Assembly: GCA_020697375.1 (NCBI GenBank)
Contig: JAJFBJ010000010.1
Location: forward strand, 1-64,000
Source: Nitrospira sp.
Lineage (GTDB): Bacteria; Nitrospirota; Nitrospiria; Nitrospirales; Nitrospiraceae
DNA length: 64,000 nt
Reading direction: 5' to 3'
Shown: positions 52,943 through 60,941 of the stretch, piece by piece
Layout of the letters: the number at the start of each line of letters is the position of its first letter
How positions within the stretch are numbered: the first letter of the stretch is position 1
Position numbers and translations under genes: made by a program
The notes under the pieces: generated by a model
The model's input: only the letters and a program-made list of their open reading frames with translations
The model's database searches: none
Told to the model about the DNA's origin: nothing

Positions 52943-53482
52943 ATGGCAGGTACAGCAGTCCGTCGGCGAGGAACGAAAACTCCGGTACAGAAAAAGGTGT
53001 CGCCCCTGCGTCGGACGAAGAAGACTCGCCATGATGAGCCATCCGGCGCCGTCATCGTACTGTCCGGGGCCACCCCGCTTCGCAGGCAAAAGGCGGCCGA
53101 AGTGCTGGCCGAAGAGCTGCAATTGGATCTGTCCAGCGTGGATCTCTCGGCCGTCGTGAGCAAATACATCGGCGAAACCGAGAAGAATTTGAACCGCGTC
53201 TTCGACATGGCGAACCGCCACGGGTCGATCCTTTTTTTTGACGAAGCAGACGCGCTATTCGGGAAACGCACGCAGGTTCATGATGCCCATGATCGCTATG
53301 CGAATGCCGAGGTGCCCTACCTCCTCCAATGCATTGAAAAGCATCAAGGCCTCGTCATCCTGACATCCAATGGGAAGAGCCGCATCGAAGAGGCCTTCAC
53401 TCCCCAGAAGCCGGTCATCGTGCTGGGAGGGACGGCGAAGAAAAAGCCCAAGCCTAAAAAGAAGGTGGTGAAGAAGGCGTGA
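52943..53482 (+). CDS. P-loop-less AAA-ATPase relative
   Basis: 179 residues. The middle matches AAA-family ATPases closely: the V-V-S-K-Y-I-G-E-T-E-K-N-L block, Walker B I-L-F-F-D-E-A-D-A-L-F (96-106), the D-A-H-D-R-Y-A-N motif and sensor-1 L-T-S-N (140-143). The Walker A position (42-50) reads G-A-T-P-L-R-R-Q-K instead of GxxGxGKT, so nucleotide binding should be lost or changed. Both ends are lysine/arginine-rich, like a DNA- or RNA-binding tail. It ends where AAA proteins normally continue. Could be a regulatory or decoy subunit. Confidence 0.75.
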   Translation: MAGTAVRRRGTKTPVQKKVSPLRRTKKTRHDEPSGAVIVLSGATPLRRQKAAEVLAEELQLDLSSVDLSAVVSKYIGETEKNLNRVFDMANRHGSILFFDEADALFGKRTQVHDAHDRYANAEVPYLLQCIEKHQGLVILTSNGKSRIEEAFTPQKPVIVLGGTAKKKPKPKKKVVKKA

Positions 53483-53524
53483 ACGCAGAGGCGATGAGTA
53501 TGGTCTGGCCCATGTATTATTCGT

Positions 53525-53785
53525 TCACGAGCCCATCGAGCAGAGCGCCATCTTCGCGGATCGATCCAGTGCCTTGATCGCGGCCTCGCGTTGCAAGGCA
53601 GCACCTTTAGAATCTTTGAACTCCGTATAGCGCACCTTGAACGGGCCGCGGCGCTTGGTGTATTTTGCGCCTTTTCCGGTCACATGCGCTGTCATCCGCC
53701 GCTCCAGATCATTCGTGATCCCGGTGTAGAGGCTCCCGTCAGTGCATTCGAGGATATAAACCATCCATATCATATGTGCTGACAC
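53525..53785 (-). CDS. GIY-YIG nuclease superfamily protein (UPF0213-like)
   Basis: 86 residues. The domain is complete for the small family: M-V-Y-I-L-E-C-T-D-G-S-L-Y-T-G-I-T-N (the 'GIY/YIG' equivalents), R-x-x-x-H and R-R-G-P-F-K-V-R-Y-T-E, then a terminal charged helix with the E (R-E-A-A-I-K). UPF0213 members are small nucleases of unknown physiological role. The first methionine is uncertain (53785, 53773 or 53764). Confidence 0.85.
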   Translation of the reverse strand: MSAHMIWMVYILECTDGSLYTGITNDLERRMTAHVTGKGAKYTKRRGPFKVRYTEFKDSKGAALQREAAIKALDRSAKMALCSMGS

Positions 53786-53948
53786 GTTCCTTTATCGGCC
53801 TGTCTCTTCATGAGTTGAGCGTGAGCCCTGCGACGCTGATCCGGCCTCTCGGCGATGTCCAGCGTGAACGATCGGTAGACCGGCAGAATGATAGCGAAAG
53901 TCCGTCGAGCCGACAACGGAAGCCTCGTAGAGGCGCGCAAGACTTGGA

Positions 53949-54104
53949 CTATTTGAAGGCAGGGAAGAGGTCAAACAGCAGACCTGATAGCAGGGTTGCC
54001 AGGATCAGGCCTGAGGTCAATGCAATCAAGAGAAACTTGCGGTCCGCGCGCTCGGAATCATGGAACCTATAGCTGCTGGATTTGTGTGGACGGTGAGTCG
54101 TCAT
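53949..54104 (-). CDS. 51-residue small membrane protein (candidate)
   Basis: A polar, basic N-terminus of about 22 residues is followed by one hydrophobic helix (F-L-L-I-A-L-T-S-G-L-I-L-A-T-L-L-S-G-L-L) and a short end (F-D-L-F-P-A-F-K). The start lacks a good Shine-Dalgarno (GGCAGGT touches the ATG). No family is recognised. It could be a chance frame; the clear transmembrane segment is the only support. Confidence 0.4.
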   Translation of the reverse strand: MTTHRPHKSSSYRFHDSERADRKFLLIALTSGLILATLLSGLLFDLFPAFK

Positions 54105-54352
54105 ACCTGCCAGAGCCTTTGTCGTACAAGGGTGAGGGTTCCAAGCCTGGATGCCTGGTATTAACGCGAAGCACTATGCCTGAATCATCCGCTGAGAGGA
54201 AATCGGGATTTCCCTGAGAGATAGCGAAATTCCTACTGGGAGAGTCTTGTCCTCATCAGCCCTCGCCCGGCACGCTCGCCATGCATACCATCTTCAGCAG
54301 GATCGGCATGGAGCGAATCTCTATCTTGAGACTGTCGTCTGCCCCCTACCGA

Positions 54353-54382
54353 TTGACAGCCCCGATATAAGCGAAGTAGCGT
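54353..54382 (+). promoter_or_regulatory. Promoter-like site close to the 54392 ATG
   Basis: TTGACA (54353-54358), an 18-base spacer and TAGCGT (54377-54382). The ATG of the next gene is only 10 bases after the -10, and no Shine-Dalgarno is present, so the mRNA might be leaderless. Confidence 0.35.
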
Positions 54383-54391
54383 ACTTCTTCG

Positions 54392-54739
54392 ATGTCCCAT
54401 ACCACGCCGATTGATCGAGAACTCACTGCGGCCCGTATGGCCCGAAGCGACGGGAACGACGGCAAGTCTCGCGTATGCGCCAGGCGGGCGGTTGCCCATG
54501 CTGTCGAACTGTGGCTGGCGGGTGGGGGCGAACCGCGTTGGCGCGGGGATGCGATGGAACATCTTCGGCGGATTCAACATGAGCAGTCGATTCCTGTTCC
54601 CGTCCGCCAGGCGGCAGAACGGCTGGCCACCGCTGTGTCCAGACGACAGGACGCGCCGTTTACATCGGATCCGATCGAGGATGCCAATATCATCATCAGC
54701 CATCTGACCGCCGAGACGGAGAGGACCAGTCTGCCCTGA
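54392..54739 (+). CDS. Hypothetical protein, soluble helical
   Basis: 115 residues, charged and mostly helical, no signal peptide. It contains the block A-R-R-A-V-A-H-A-V-E-L-W-L-A and an acidic D-P-I-E-D-A-N-I-I-I-S-H-L end. I do not recognise it. The codon use looks like a real gene, but there is no ribosome-binding site at the ATG. A promoter-like site lies directly upstream. Confidence 0.6.
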   Translation: MSHTTPIDRELTAARMARSDGNDGKSRVCARRAVAHAVELWLAGGGEPRWRGDAMEHLRRIQHEQSIPVPVRQAAERLATAVSRRQDAPFTSDPIEDANIIISHLTAETERTSLP

Positions 54740-54810
54740 GCGCTCTATTGAGTGCTCGAATGGGCATCACGAATCTCACTGTCGCGACAGATCGGTAGAA
54801 CCGGAGCATT

Positions 54811-55299
54811 GTGGTCATTATAGTCATGGGCGTTGCAGGAGCCGGGAAGACGACGATCGGACGTCGCTTGGCGGAAGAATTGGGCTGGCAGTTTTCAGAC
54901 GGCGATGATTTTCATCCAGCGGCGAATATCGACAAAATGCGGCATGGCCAAGCACTGACCGATGCCGACCGGAAGCCATGGCTTGAGCGGATGCATTCCG
55001 CGATTGTGGATCGGATCAACAGGAACCAACCGGCCGTGATCGCCTCGTCGATCCTGAAGGCGAGCTATCGAGCGATTGTGCAGGAAGGTTGTGAGGAACA
55101 CCTGCGGATAGTGTACCTCAAAGGCAGCTTCGAATTGTTTCGTCAGCGCCTCGTCCATCGCGTCGACCATTTCATGCGGCAGGAACTCCTGACCAGCCAA
55201 TTCGACATTCTGGAAGAACCTACCGATAGCCTGGTGATCGATGCCGCCTTGCCGCCGGACGAGATCGTCAGGCGGATTCGCTCGGGTTTGAACATCTAG
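54811..55299 (+). CDS. gntK: Gluconokinase
   Basis: 162 residues, cytoplasmic. Walker A M-G-V-A-G-A-G-K-T-T (about 6-15), D-G-D-D-F-H-P and the K-M-R-x-G-x-x-L-T-D-x-D-R-x-P-W-L segment are the GntK signature, and the A-S-S motif and R-x-x-x-R region bind ATP. It phosphorylates D-gluconate to 6-phosphogluconate. Start is GTG at 54811. No gluconate permease is nearby. Confidence 0.92.
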   Translation: MVIIVMGVAGAGKTTIGRRLAEELGWQFSDGDDFHPAANIDKMRHGQALTDADRKPWLERMHSAIVDRINRNQPAVIASSILKASYRAIVQEGCEEHLRIVYLKGSFELFRQRLVHRVDHFMRQELLTSQFDILEEPTDSLVIDAALPPDEIVRRIRSGLNI

Positions 55300-55367
55300 C
55301 AGACTGCGCAAAACTCCATTGTTGCACAATCGTCACGGCTCACGCGCCTGGTCGGTGTCAGAGCCGG

Positions 55368-55489
55368 CAGGATGCGCAAAATGGCCGTCCAGCAAGGCCG
55401 CAGCGAGCGGAGAGGCGAAGCGTACCCAGTCGTACGGTGAGCCTCTGAGCGATGCGAGAACGCCGCTGGCGGACTTTTTCCGCATCCTG
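55368..55489. repeat. Palindromic intergenic repeat, copy 2
   Basis: Ends are perfect inverted 9-mers, CAGGATGCG and CGCATCCTG. The interior shares AGCAAGGCCGCAGCGAGCG and GAGCGATGCGAGAACG in the same order with copy 1 at 50770-50891. It lies between gntK and the MBL-fold gene. The arms pair over about 40 bases with mismatches, forming one long hairpin. Confidence 0.75.
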
Positions 55490-55717
55490 CTAAACAGCGG
55501 TACCCTCGCGTGACATTTCCCCTGCTGCCTGTTCGAACGGCGAGGAGATTTCCCGACGCCTGCCGGGATAGGCTCGGTTCCCATGGAGCAGGCTGAGAGG
55601 TTTCAACGAGGCCAGAATGTGGCCGCGGATGTCTCTGTCAGACAACTCGCAGATCGGGTGGAGGTTGGATCGGCGGGGCCGGGCGGCGTATGATCACGAT
55701 TTTCTGTGGGAGGCGCC

Positions 55718-56443
55718 ATGGCACGAATTACCGAAATCGCTCCGGATCTCTTCCATATTTCGACCTTCCTCGCGCCGTTGAATCTGCAGTTCAATCAATT
55801 TCTCGTCCGAGACGAGGAGCCGCTGCTGTTCCATACCGGGCCGCGCGCATTGTTTGCGCCGGTAAAGGAGGCGGTGGCCTCGCTCATCGACCCGGCCAGA
55901 TTGCGATGGATCGGCTTCAGCCATGTTGAAGCGGACGAATGCGGCAGCCTGCCGGAATGGCAAACACTGGCTCCCGAATCGACCGCCGTCTGCAGCCTGG
56001 TTGGGAAACTCGTGAGCGTCGATGATTGTGTGGCATTGCGGCCTGCGTTGGGTATGGCCGACGGCGAAGTGTTGAGCACCGGTAAGTATCGCTACCGTTT
56101 CCTCCATACGCCGCATGTGCCCCATTGCTGGGAAGCGGGACTGCTGTTCGAAGAGACGCAACGCACGCTCCTCTGTTCCGATCTTTTTCATCAGAGCGGC
56201 GATGTCGAGCCCGCTACGGAGTCGGATGTGCTGGACCGGTGCAGGCAGGTGCTGATCGAATACCAACAGGGTCCGCTGGCGAATTACATTCCCTACGGCA
56301 CGCTGACGGATGCGACGCTTCAACGCCTGGCCGGGTTGCGGCCGAAGACCCTGGCGACCATGCATGGATCGACCTACGTAGGCGACGGAGGAGGCGCGCT
56401 ACGGGGCTTAGCAGTCATTTTCAAAGACGTGTTGGGAAGCTAG
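55718..56443 (+). CDS. MBL-fold metallo-hydrolase, ODP/flavodiiron-like
   Basis: 241 residues, cytoplasmic. The domain starts [11 protein letters not shown] with the N-Q-F-L-V loop, and metal ligands are H-V-E-A-D-E (the ROO-type HxExDH variant), the H in H-T-P-H-V-P-H, the D in C-S-D-L-F-H and H in M-H-G-S-T. This is nearest the oxygen-binding di-iron proteins without the flavodoxin part. Whether it reduces O2 or NO, or does other chemistry, is not decided. GGAGG five bases before ATG 55718. Confidence 0.85.
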   Translation: MARITEIAPDLFHISTFLAPLNLQFNQFLVRDEEPLLFHTGPRALFAPVKEAVASLIDPARLRWIGFSHVEADECGSLPEWQTLAPESTAVCSLVGKLVSVDDCVALRPALGMADGEVLSTGKYRYRFLHTPHVPHCWEAGLLFEETQRTLLCSDLFHQSGDVEPATESDVLDRCRQVLIEYQQGPLANYIPYGTLTDATLQRLAGLRPKTLATMHGSTYVGDGGGALRGLAVIFKDVLGS

Positions 56444-56522
56444 ATAAAAGGTCGACAGAAATCTCTTGCTTGTCGTGCGGTGACAGATAGGGACGCGAGT
56501 TACCCGGACGGTTATCCAGCGG

Positions 56523-56984
56523 ATGATAATGGAAACGCACCATAGCGGTCTGGCGGCGATCGCGACGTTCAAAGTGGTCAAAGGTCTGTTGCTGCTTGTA
56601 GTCGGCGCAGGCCTCCTTCGGCTGGCGCATGGGGAACTCGCGACATTCTTTTCACACCTATTGGAAGTGCTGCATCTGAACCTGCATGCCCATTTGATCC
56701 ACGCGCTCATCCTCAAGGTGGATGCGCTGCAACCCCATGGCGTCCTCATGATGGGAATCGTCAGTCTGGGCTATGCCGGGTTGTTGCTCATCGAAGGGGT
56801 CGGCTTATGGCTCGGGGTGTCCTGGGCAGCCTATATGGCTGTCATCTCCACAAGCATTTTCCTTCCGGCCGAATGTTATGAAGTCATGCGGCAGGCCTCC
56901 ATGGTGCGTATGGCGATCCTGCTCGTGAACCTGGCTATCGTGGGCTACCTCATCAGGGAACTGGCGGAGCAGAGATTGCGATAG
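56523..56984 (+). CDS. DUF2127 membrane protein
   Basis: 153 residues with about four transmembrane helices. The DUF2127 signature is clear: an early K-x-x-K-G-L-L-L-L-V-V-G segment, then the L-H-L-N-x-H-A-H-L-I-H-A-L block, and the G-L-W-L-G-x-x-W-A-A-Y helix. The function is unknown. ATG 56523 or 56529 could be used; no good Shine-Dalgarno is visible. Confidence 0.87.
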   Translation: MIMETHHSGLAAIATFKVVKGLLLLVVGAGLLRLAHGELATFFSHLLEVLHLNLHAHLIHALILKVDALQPHGVLMMGIVSLGYAGLLLIEGVGLWLGVSWAAYMAVISTSIFLPAECYEVMRQASMVRMAILLVNLAIVGYLIRELAEQRLR

Positions 56985-57129
56985 GGATTCACCGGACGAG
57001 GGCGCTCCGAAACACACATTTCTCGCGACATGCCGCCTGGGCTGATCCCTAGTTGCTCTGCCGACCCATGCGGACGAAAGTAGACCAACGTTCCGCTTTT
57101 GGATCTTCCTCACGAAGGAGAACTGCGCC

Positions 57130-58212
57130 ATGAAAGACAAGAGGAAAGCGGGGGATTTCTGGTCCTGCCGGCTCGATCGGCGGCAGCTGTTGAAAACGCT
57201 GGGCATCGCCGGATCGTTGCTCGCGTTGAATGGCCCGCAAGGAATCGCCCATGCGTTGGCTGATCGCCAGGCGCGGAGAATCGCCGCCGAGCCGGGATCA
57301 GGCCCCGCCGACGGCATGGTTCCCCGGCGCATGCTGGGTAAAACGGGTGTGGAAGTATCAGCCCTCTGCTTCGGTGGCTCCCACCTGGGACGTATCGACG
57401 GGGAGGCCGAAGCCATCCGGGTGCTTCATGAAGCCATCGATGCAGGCATCACCTTTATGGACAATGCTTGGGAATATAACCACGGGGTCTCCGAGGAACG
57501 GATGGGGAAAGCCTTGCAAGGGCGCAGGCAGCAGGTATTCCTCATGACCAAGGTCTGTTCCCACGGACGGGACAAGAAGATAGCCATGCAGCAGCTCGAG
57601 GAATCCCTTCGCCGTCTGCGGACGGATTACATCGATCTCTGGCAGATCCACGAGGTGATCTATGTCAACGATCCCGACCGGCACTTTGCTCCCGGTGGCG
57701 CAACCGAAGCCTTGATGGAGGCCAAACGTCAGGGCAAGGTGCGATTTCTGGGATTCACCGGACACAAGGATCCGGACATCCACCTCAAGATGCTGCAGCA
57801 CGACTTCCCCTTCGACACCTGCCAGTTGCCCTTGAACGTGTTCGATGGCACCCACCGCAGTTTCGAACGGGAAGTGTTACCGGTCCTGAACCGGCGCGGC
57901 ATTGCTCCACTGGCCATGAAATCCCTCAGCGGAACCGGCGATGCCGTCAAGCAGGGCCTGGTGACCGTGGAGGAAGCCCTGCGCTATGTGTTGAGTTTGC
58001 CGGTGGCGACCGTGGTGAGCGGCATCGATTCGCGCGACGTGCTCCGTCAAAACCTCTCGATCGCGCGGACATTCACGCCGATGACCGTCGCCGAGATGGA
58101 TGGCTTGCGAACCCGCATGGCGCCCTATGCGAAGGAAGGGAAGTACGAGTTGTTCAAGTCCACCAATCGGTATGATGGAAGGATTGGACGTGAGCAACAG
58201 GGGCTCTCCTGA
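57130..58212 (+). CDS. Tat-exported aldo/keto reductase
   Basis: 360 residues. The N-terminus has a twin-arginine signal L-D-R-R-Q-L-L-K followed by a hydrophobic run, so it is probably exported folded. The AKR core keeps the catalytic set: D and Y in D-N-A-W-E-Y-N-H-G, K in F-L-M-T-K-V and H in L-W-Q-I-H-E-V. The cofactor loop near the C-terminus is present. An export signal on an NADPH-type enzyme is unusual but known in this group. AAGGAG precedes the ATG. Confidence 0.9.
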   Translation: MKDKRKAGDFWSCRLDRRQLLKTLGIAGSLLALNGPQGIAHALADRQARRIAAEPGSGPADGMVPRRMLGKTGVEVSALCFGGSHLGRIDGEAEAIRVLHEAIDAGITFMDNAWEYNHGVSEERMGKALQGRRQQVFLMTKVCSHGRDKKIAMQQLEESLRRLRTDYIDLWQIHEVIYVNDPDRHFAPGGATEALMEAKRQGKVRFLGFTGHKDPDIHLKMLQHDFPFDTCQLPLNVFDGTHRSFEREVLPVLNRRGIAPLAMKSLSGTGDAVKQGLVTVEEALRYVLSLPVATVVSGIDSRDVLRQNLSIARTFTPMTVAEMDGLRTRMAPYAKEGKYELFKSTNRYDGRIGREQQGLS

Positions 58213-58322
58213 ATCTCGAGCACCGCAGGTATTGTCTCGATGGATACTCCAGGGGAATTCCTAGCTGCCCGTCACAGCGCAGCGGGGTATAGACAAATCA
58301 TCACCAGAGGGGAGATCCGACC

Positions 58323-58715
58323 ATGTCTGAAATCAATTCTATGTACCATGCCCGTTTGCGAAGTGACGATCTCAAAGGTCAGATCGATAAGCTGGAAAGT
58401 TTGGCTCACCATACGGTGGTGAATCCGACGTTCGATACGTTCGACGCCGAGACGGAAGAGTTGATCGCCAAAATCTACGGCGCGACTCATCAGTACGTGG
58501 AGTCCTATAGGTACGCGGCGTTGGGCGAAGCAGAAGCGATGGTGAATCTGCCGGAGTCGGCGCAAGAGGAACAGGCGCGGGACATTCCTAAGAAAGGCCT
58601 TCAGCAGCGACGCCAAGTCCTACAGAGCATTTTGACGGATCTCCAGGAACTGGAAAGACAAGAAGCCAATGTGCTTGAGGGGGAAGATCGTGAAGATCCT
58701 CCCGGCCTCAGTTAG
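58323..58715 (+). CDS. Stand-alone copy of the CBS-protein N-terminal domain
   Basis: 130 residues, helical and acidic. It corresponds to residues about 10-120 of the 49976-50746 CBS protein: F-D-A-E-T-E-E-L-I-A ... Y-R-Y-A-A-L-G-E-A-E-A-M-V-N, then a coiled R-R-Q-V-L-x-x-x-L-x-x-L. It has no CBS motifs. A strong Shine-Dalgarno (GGGGAG) precedes the ATG. The domain family is unnamed to me; the paired presence suggests it interacts with the CBS version. Follows the aldo/keto reductase. Confidence 0.82.
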   Translation: MSEINSMYHARLRSDDLKGQIDKLESLAHHTVVNPTFDTFDAETEELIAKIYGATHQYVESYRYAALGEAEAMVNLPESAQEEQARDIPKKGLQQRRQVLQSILTDLQELERQEANVLEGEDREDPPGLS

Positions 58716-58739
58716 ATGCCTTGCTAGGTGATGAATCAT

Positions 58740-59972
58740 TCAGGATGTGAGCAGAGTCTTGAACGGCACGGTGGAATCTTGCAAGGCTGCCACTTTGGCG
58801 GACAGATCCGTCTGGCTCTTGATGAGTTTCTGGAGGGTCGGAAGATCTTTATTGCCGGCATTCATGGCAAAGTAGGCCGTAAGCCGCTGTTGCCTGAGAT
58901 ACAGTATGAAGCAGGATAGGTTTTCAAGGCTTCCACGTAGGAGGACCTGGTCATACCCCAGCTCGTCGCCCGCGAATTCCAGATGCAAGTCGAAAATGTC
59001 CGACCACACATAGGTCAACAAATCGTACGGCCGGCGCGCCCCGGTCATGTTTTGCGCTGCGAGCTGGCCGCTATATTCCGCATGTCCCCAATGTTCGACC
59101 CGGCGTCGTTTGCCGAAGAGAGGATCGACATACCTCGCCACGTCCCCGGCGGCATAGAGGTCCAGATGGGAGGTCTGGAGATACTCATCGACGAGGATGC
59201 CGTTGTCGACCGCCAGTCCTGCCTCTCGGGCTAATTCCACATTCGGAAGGATGCCGACGCCGATGCAAATGAAGTCACAAGGCAGGACGGCTCCCGATTT
59301 GAGAAGAACCGTGGCAAGCTGATTGTATGGTTGAATTCCGGTGACGATTTCACCCGTGCGAAAGGTGACGCCTTTGGCGGCACAGTATTGCTGAACGACG
59401 CGGGCGAGTTGCTCATCGGCGAAGCGGGGCCAAATGTGCGAAGCGGTTTCCACCACCGTGACATGCACCCCTCGCTGAGTCAACGACGCTGCAACCTCCA
59501 GGCCGATGAATCCTGCGCCGATGAGCACTGCCTCTGTGCCGGCCTTGGCAGAGGCGGCGATGGCCATGGAATCGTCCAGCGTGCGAAGATAGTGGACCCT
59601 GGCAGCGTCCGCGCCGGGGATTTTGAGATGGACGGGACGGCCGCCCGTGGCAATCAGCGCCTTCTCGAAGCGTAATGTCTCTCCGCCGGCCAGCGTCGCC
59701 GTGTGAGTCTCGATGTCGAGCTTCACCACCGCCCTGCCGACCTTCACGTCGATCTGTTGCGCGTCAAAGAACGAGGGCTCATCGAAGAAAAGCCGCTCTT
59801 TCGACGTTTCGCCGCGCAGAAATTCTTTGGACAGCGGAGGGCGGTCGTAGGGCAGGTGCGGCTCTTCCGTCACGAGGGTGATGGAGGCTTTCGCATCCAG
59901 TTGCCGCAGCTGCTTGGCGGCCTGGCTGGAAGCGAGGCCGCCGCCTATGAGAAGATACTGTGTCAAGTCCAT
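58740..59972 (-). CDS. Ferredoxin reductase-like FAD/NAD oxidoreductase
   Basis: 410 residues of the pyridine nucleotide-disulfide fold. The FAD loop is G-G-G-L-A-S-S (residues 10-16), the P-Y-D-R-P-P-L-S-K motif follows, the NAD loop is G-A-G-F-I-G-L-E (about 151-158), and the second FAD motif is D-L-Y-A-A-G-D-V-A. There is no redox-active cysteine pair, so it fits the ferredoxin/rubredoxin reductase or AIF-like group. A Shine-Dalgarno GGAGG lies before the ATG. Electron partner is not encoded nearby. Confidence 0.9.
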   Translation of the reverse strand: MDLTQYLLIGGGLASSQAAKQLRQLDAKASITLVTEEPHLPYDRPPLSKEFLRGETSKERLFFDEPSFFDAQQIDVKVGRAVVKLDIETHTATLAGGETLRFEKALIATGGRPVHLKIPGADAARVHYLRTLDDSMAIAASAKAGTEAVLIGAGFIGLEVAASLTQRGVHVTVVETASHIWPRFADEQLARVVQQYCAAKGVTFRTGEIVTGIQPYNQLATVLLKSGAVLPCDFICIGVGILPNVELAREAGLAVDNGILVDEYLQTSHLDLYAAGDVARYVDPLFGKRRRVEHWGHAEYSGQLAAQNMTGARRPYDLLTYVWSDIFDLHLEFAGDELGYDQVLLRGSLENLSCFILYLRQQRLTAYFAMNAGNKDLPTLQKLIKSQTDLSAKVAALQDSTVPFKTLLTS

Positions 59973-60230
59973 AGGGCGTTGCCTCCTGCTGAGTCAATAA
60001 TTTCACCATACGCCATTGCGGCCGCGCAATGCACGCCTTCGGAGGCAGTGAGACGACCACCCGGCGCGCCCTCCTGTTCCATCGCCCGGCGATGTGTTAT
60101 AAACTGGCTGTTTCCCTGCCCGTTGCTCGTTATCACCATCGGGTATCTCGTACAATCAATTTAGGCCTTGCCGGATCGCACGATCGTCAGACCGTCAGTT
60201 CCGAGTGGGTACAGAGGAGAATGGAACAGG

Positions 60231-60914
60231 ATGAGTAAGAAGGAAATCGACGCGGCGCAGCGACTGATGAGCCTCATGTTCAAGGCCCATCCTTGGCATG
60301 GGGTCTCCATGGGCGATCATGCGCCGGAGGTGGTGACGGCCTACATTGAAATCGTGCCGACCGATACGGTGAAATACGAAGTCGACAAAGCCAGCGGATT
60401 TTTGAAGGTCGATCGGCCGCAGCGCTTCTCGAACTTCTGTCCCGTTTATTATGGCCTGATTCCGCAAACCTATTGCGGCGAAGGCGTGGCCCATCTTTTC
60501 GGGCAGCGCGCCAACCGTCCCGGCATGATCGGAGACGGTGATCCCCTGGATATTTGCGTGCTCACCGAAAAGACGATTCCACACAGCGATATTCTGCTCA
60601 CCGCGCTGCCCATCGGCGGGCTCAGCATGGCGGACGGCGGCGAGGCGGACGACAAGATTATTGCGGTCATGCGGGACGATGCCGTCTATGGGAACTATAC
60701 CGATCTTAAGGATTGTCCGATGACTCTCCTCGACCGGCTGCAGCATTATTTTCTGACCTACAAACATGCGCCGGGCGCGACGCAACATAAGGTGGAAATT
60801 ACGAGTATGTACGGCCGCGATGAGGCGTTGAAGGTCATCCGAACCAGTCACGACGATTACAAGAAAAAGTTCCCCGAGCTGGAATCCTTGTGGCCTGCCG
60901 GTACGAGAACTTAG
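60231..60914 (+). CDS. ppa: Inorganic pyrophosphatase
   Basis: 227 residues, soluble family I pyrophosphatase. The signature G-D-G-D-P-L-D-I-C-V-L carries the metal-binding aspartates, with Y-E-V-D-K-x-S-G-x-L-K-V-D-R and V-Y-Y-G-L-I-P-Q-T-Y before it. It is longer than the 175-residue bacterial type, which fits a known extended subgroup. ATG 60231 is chosen because the frame before it lacks conservation. Confidence 0.92.
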   Translation: MSKKEIDAAQRLMSLMFKAHPWHGVSMGDHAPEVVTAYIEIVPTDTVKYEVDKASGFLKVDRPQRFSNFCPVYYGLIPQTYCGEGVAHLFGQRANRPGMIGDGDPLDICVLTEKTIPHSDILLTALPIGGLSMADGGEADDKIIAVMRDDAVYGNYTDLKDCPMTLLDRLQHYFLTYKHAPGATQHKVEITSMYGRDEALKVIRTSHDDYKKKFPELESLWPAGTRT

Positions 60915-60941
60915 TCCAACAAGAAAGGTCTATTCCCCCCG

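Larger units (their letters stand above)
53786..54391. other. 606 bp stretch, mostly non-coding
   Basis: Only the 51-residue frame at 53949-54104 looks like a possible gene; the other open frames have no support. GGAAATC and GATTTCC form an inverted repeat with a 2-base loop near 54200. The promoter candidate listed at 54353 is the only regulatory signal seen. Confidence 0.4.
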
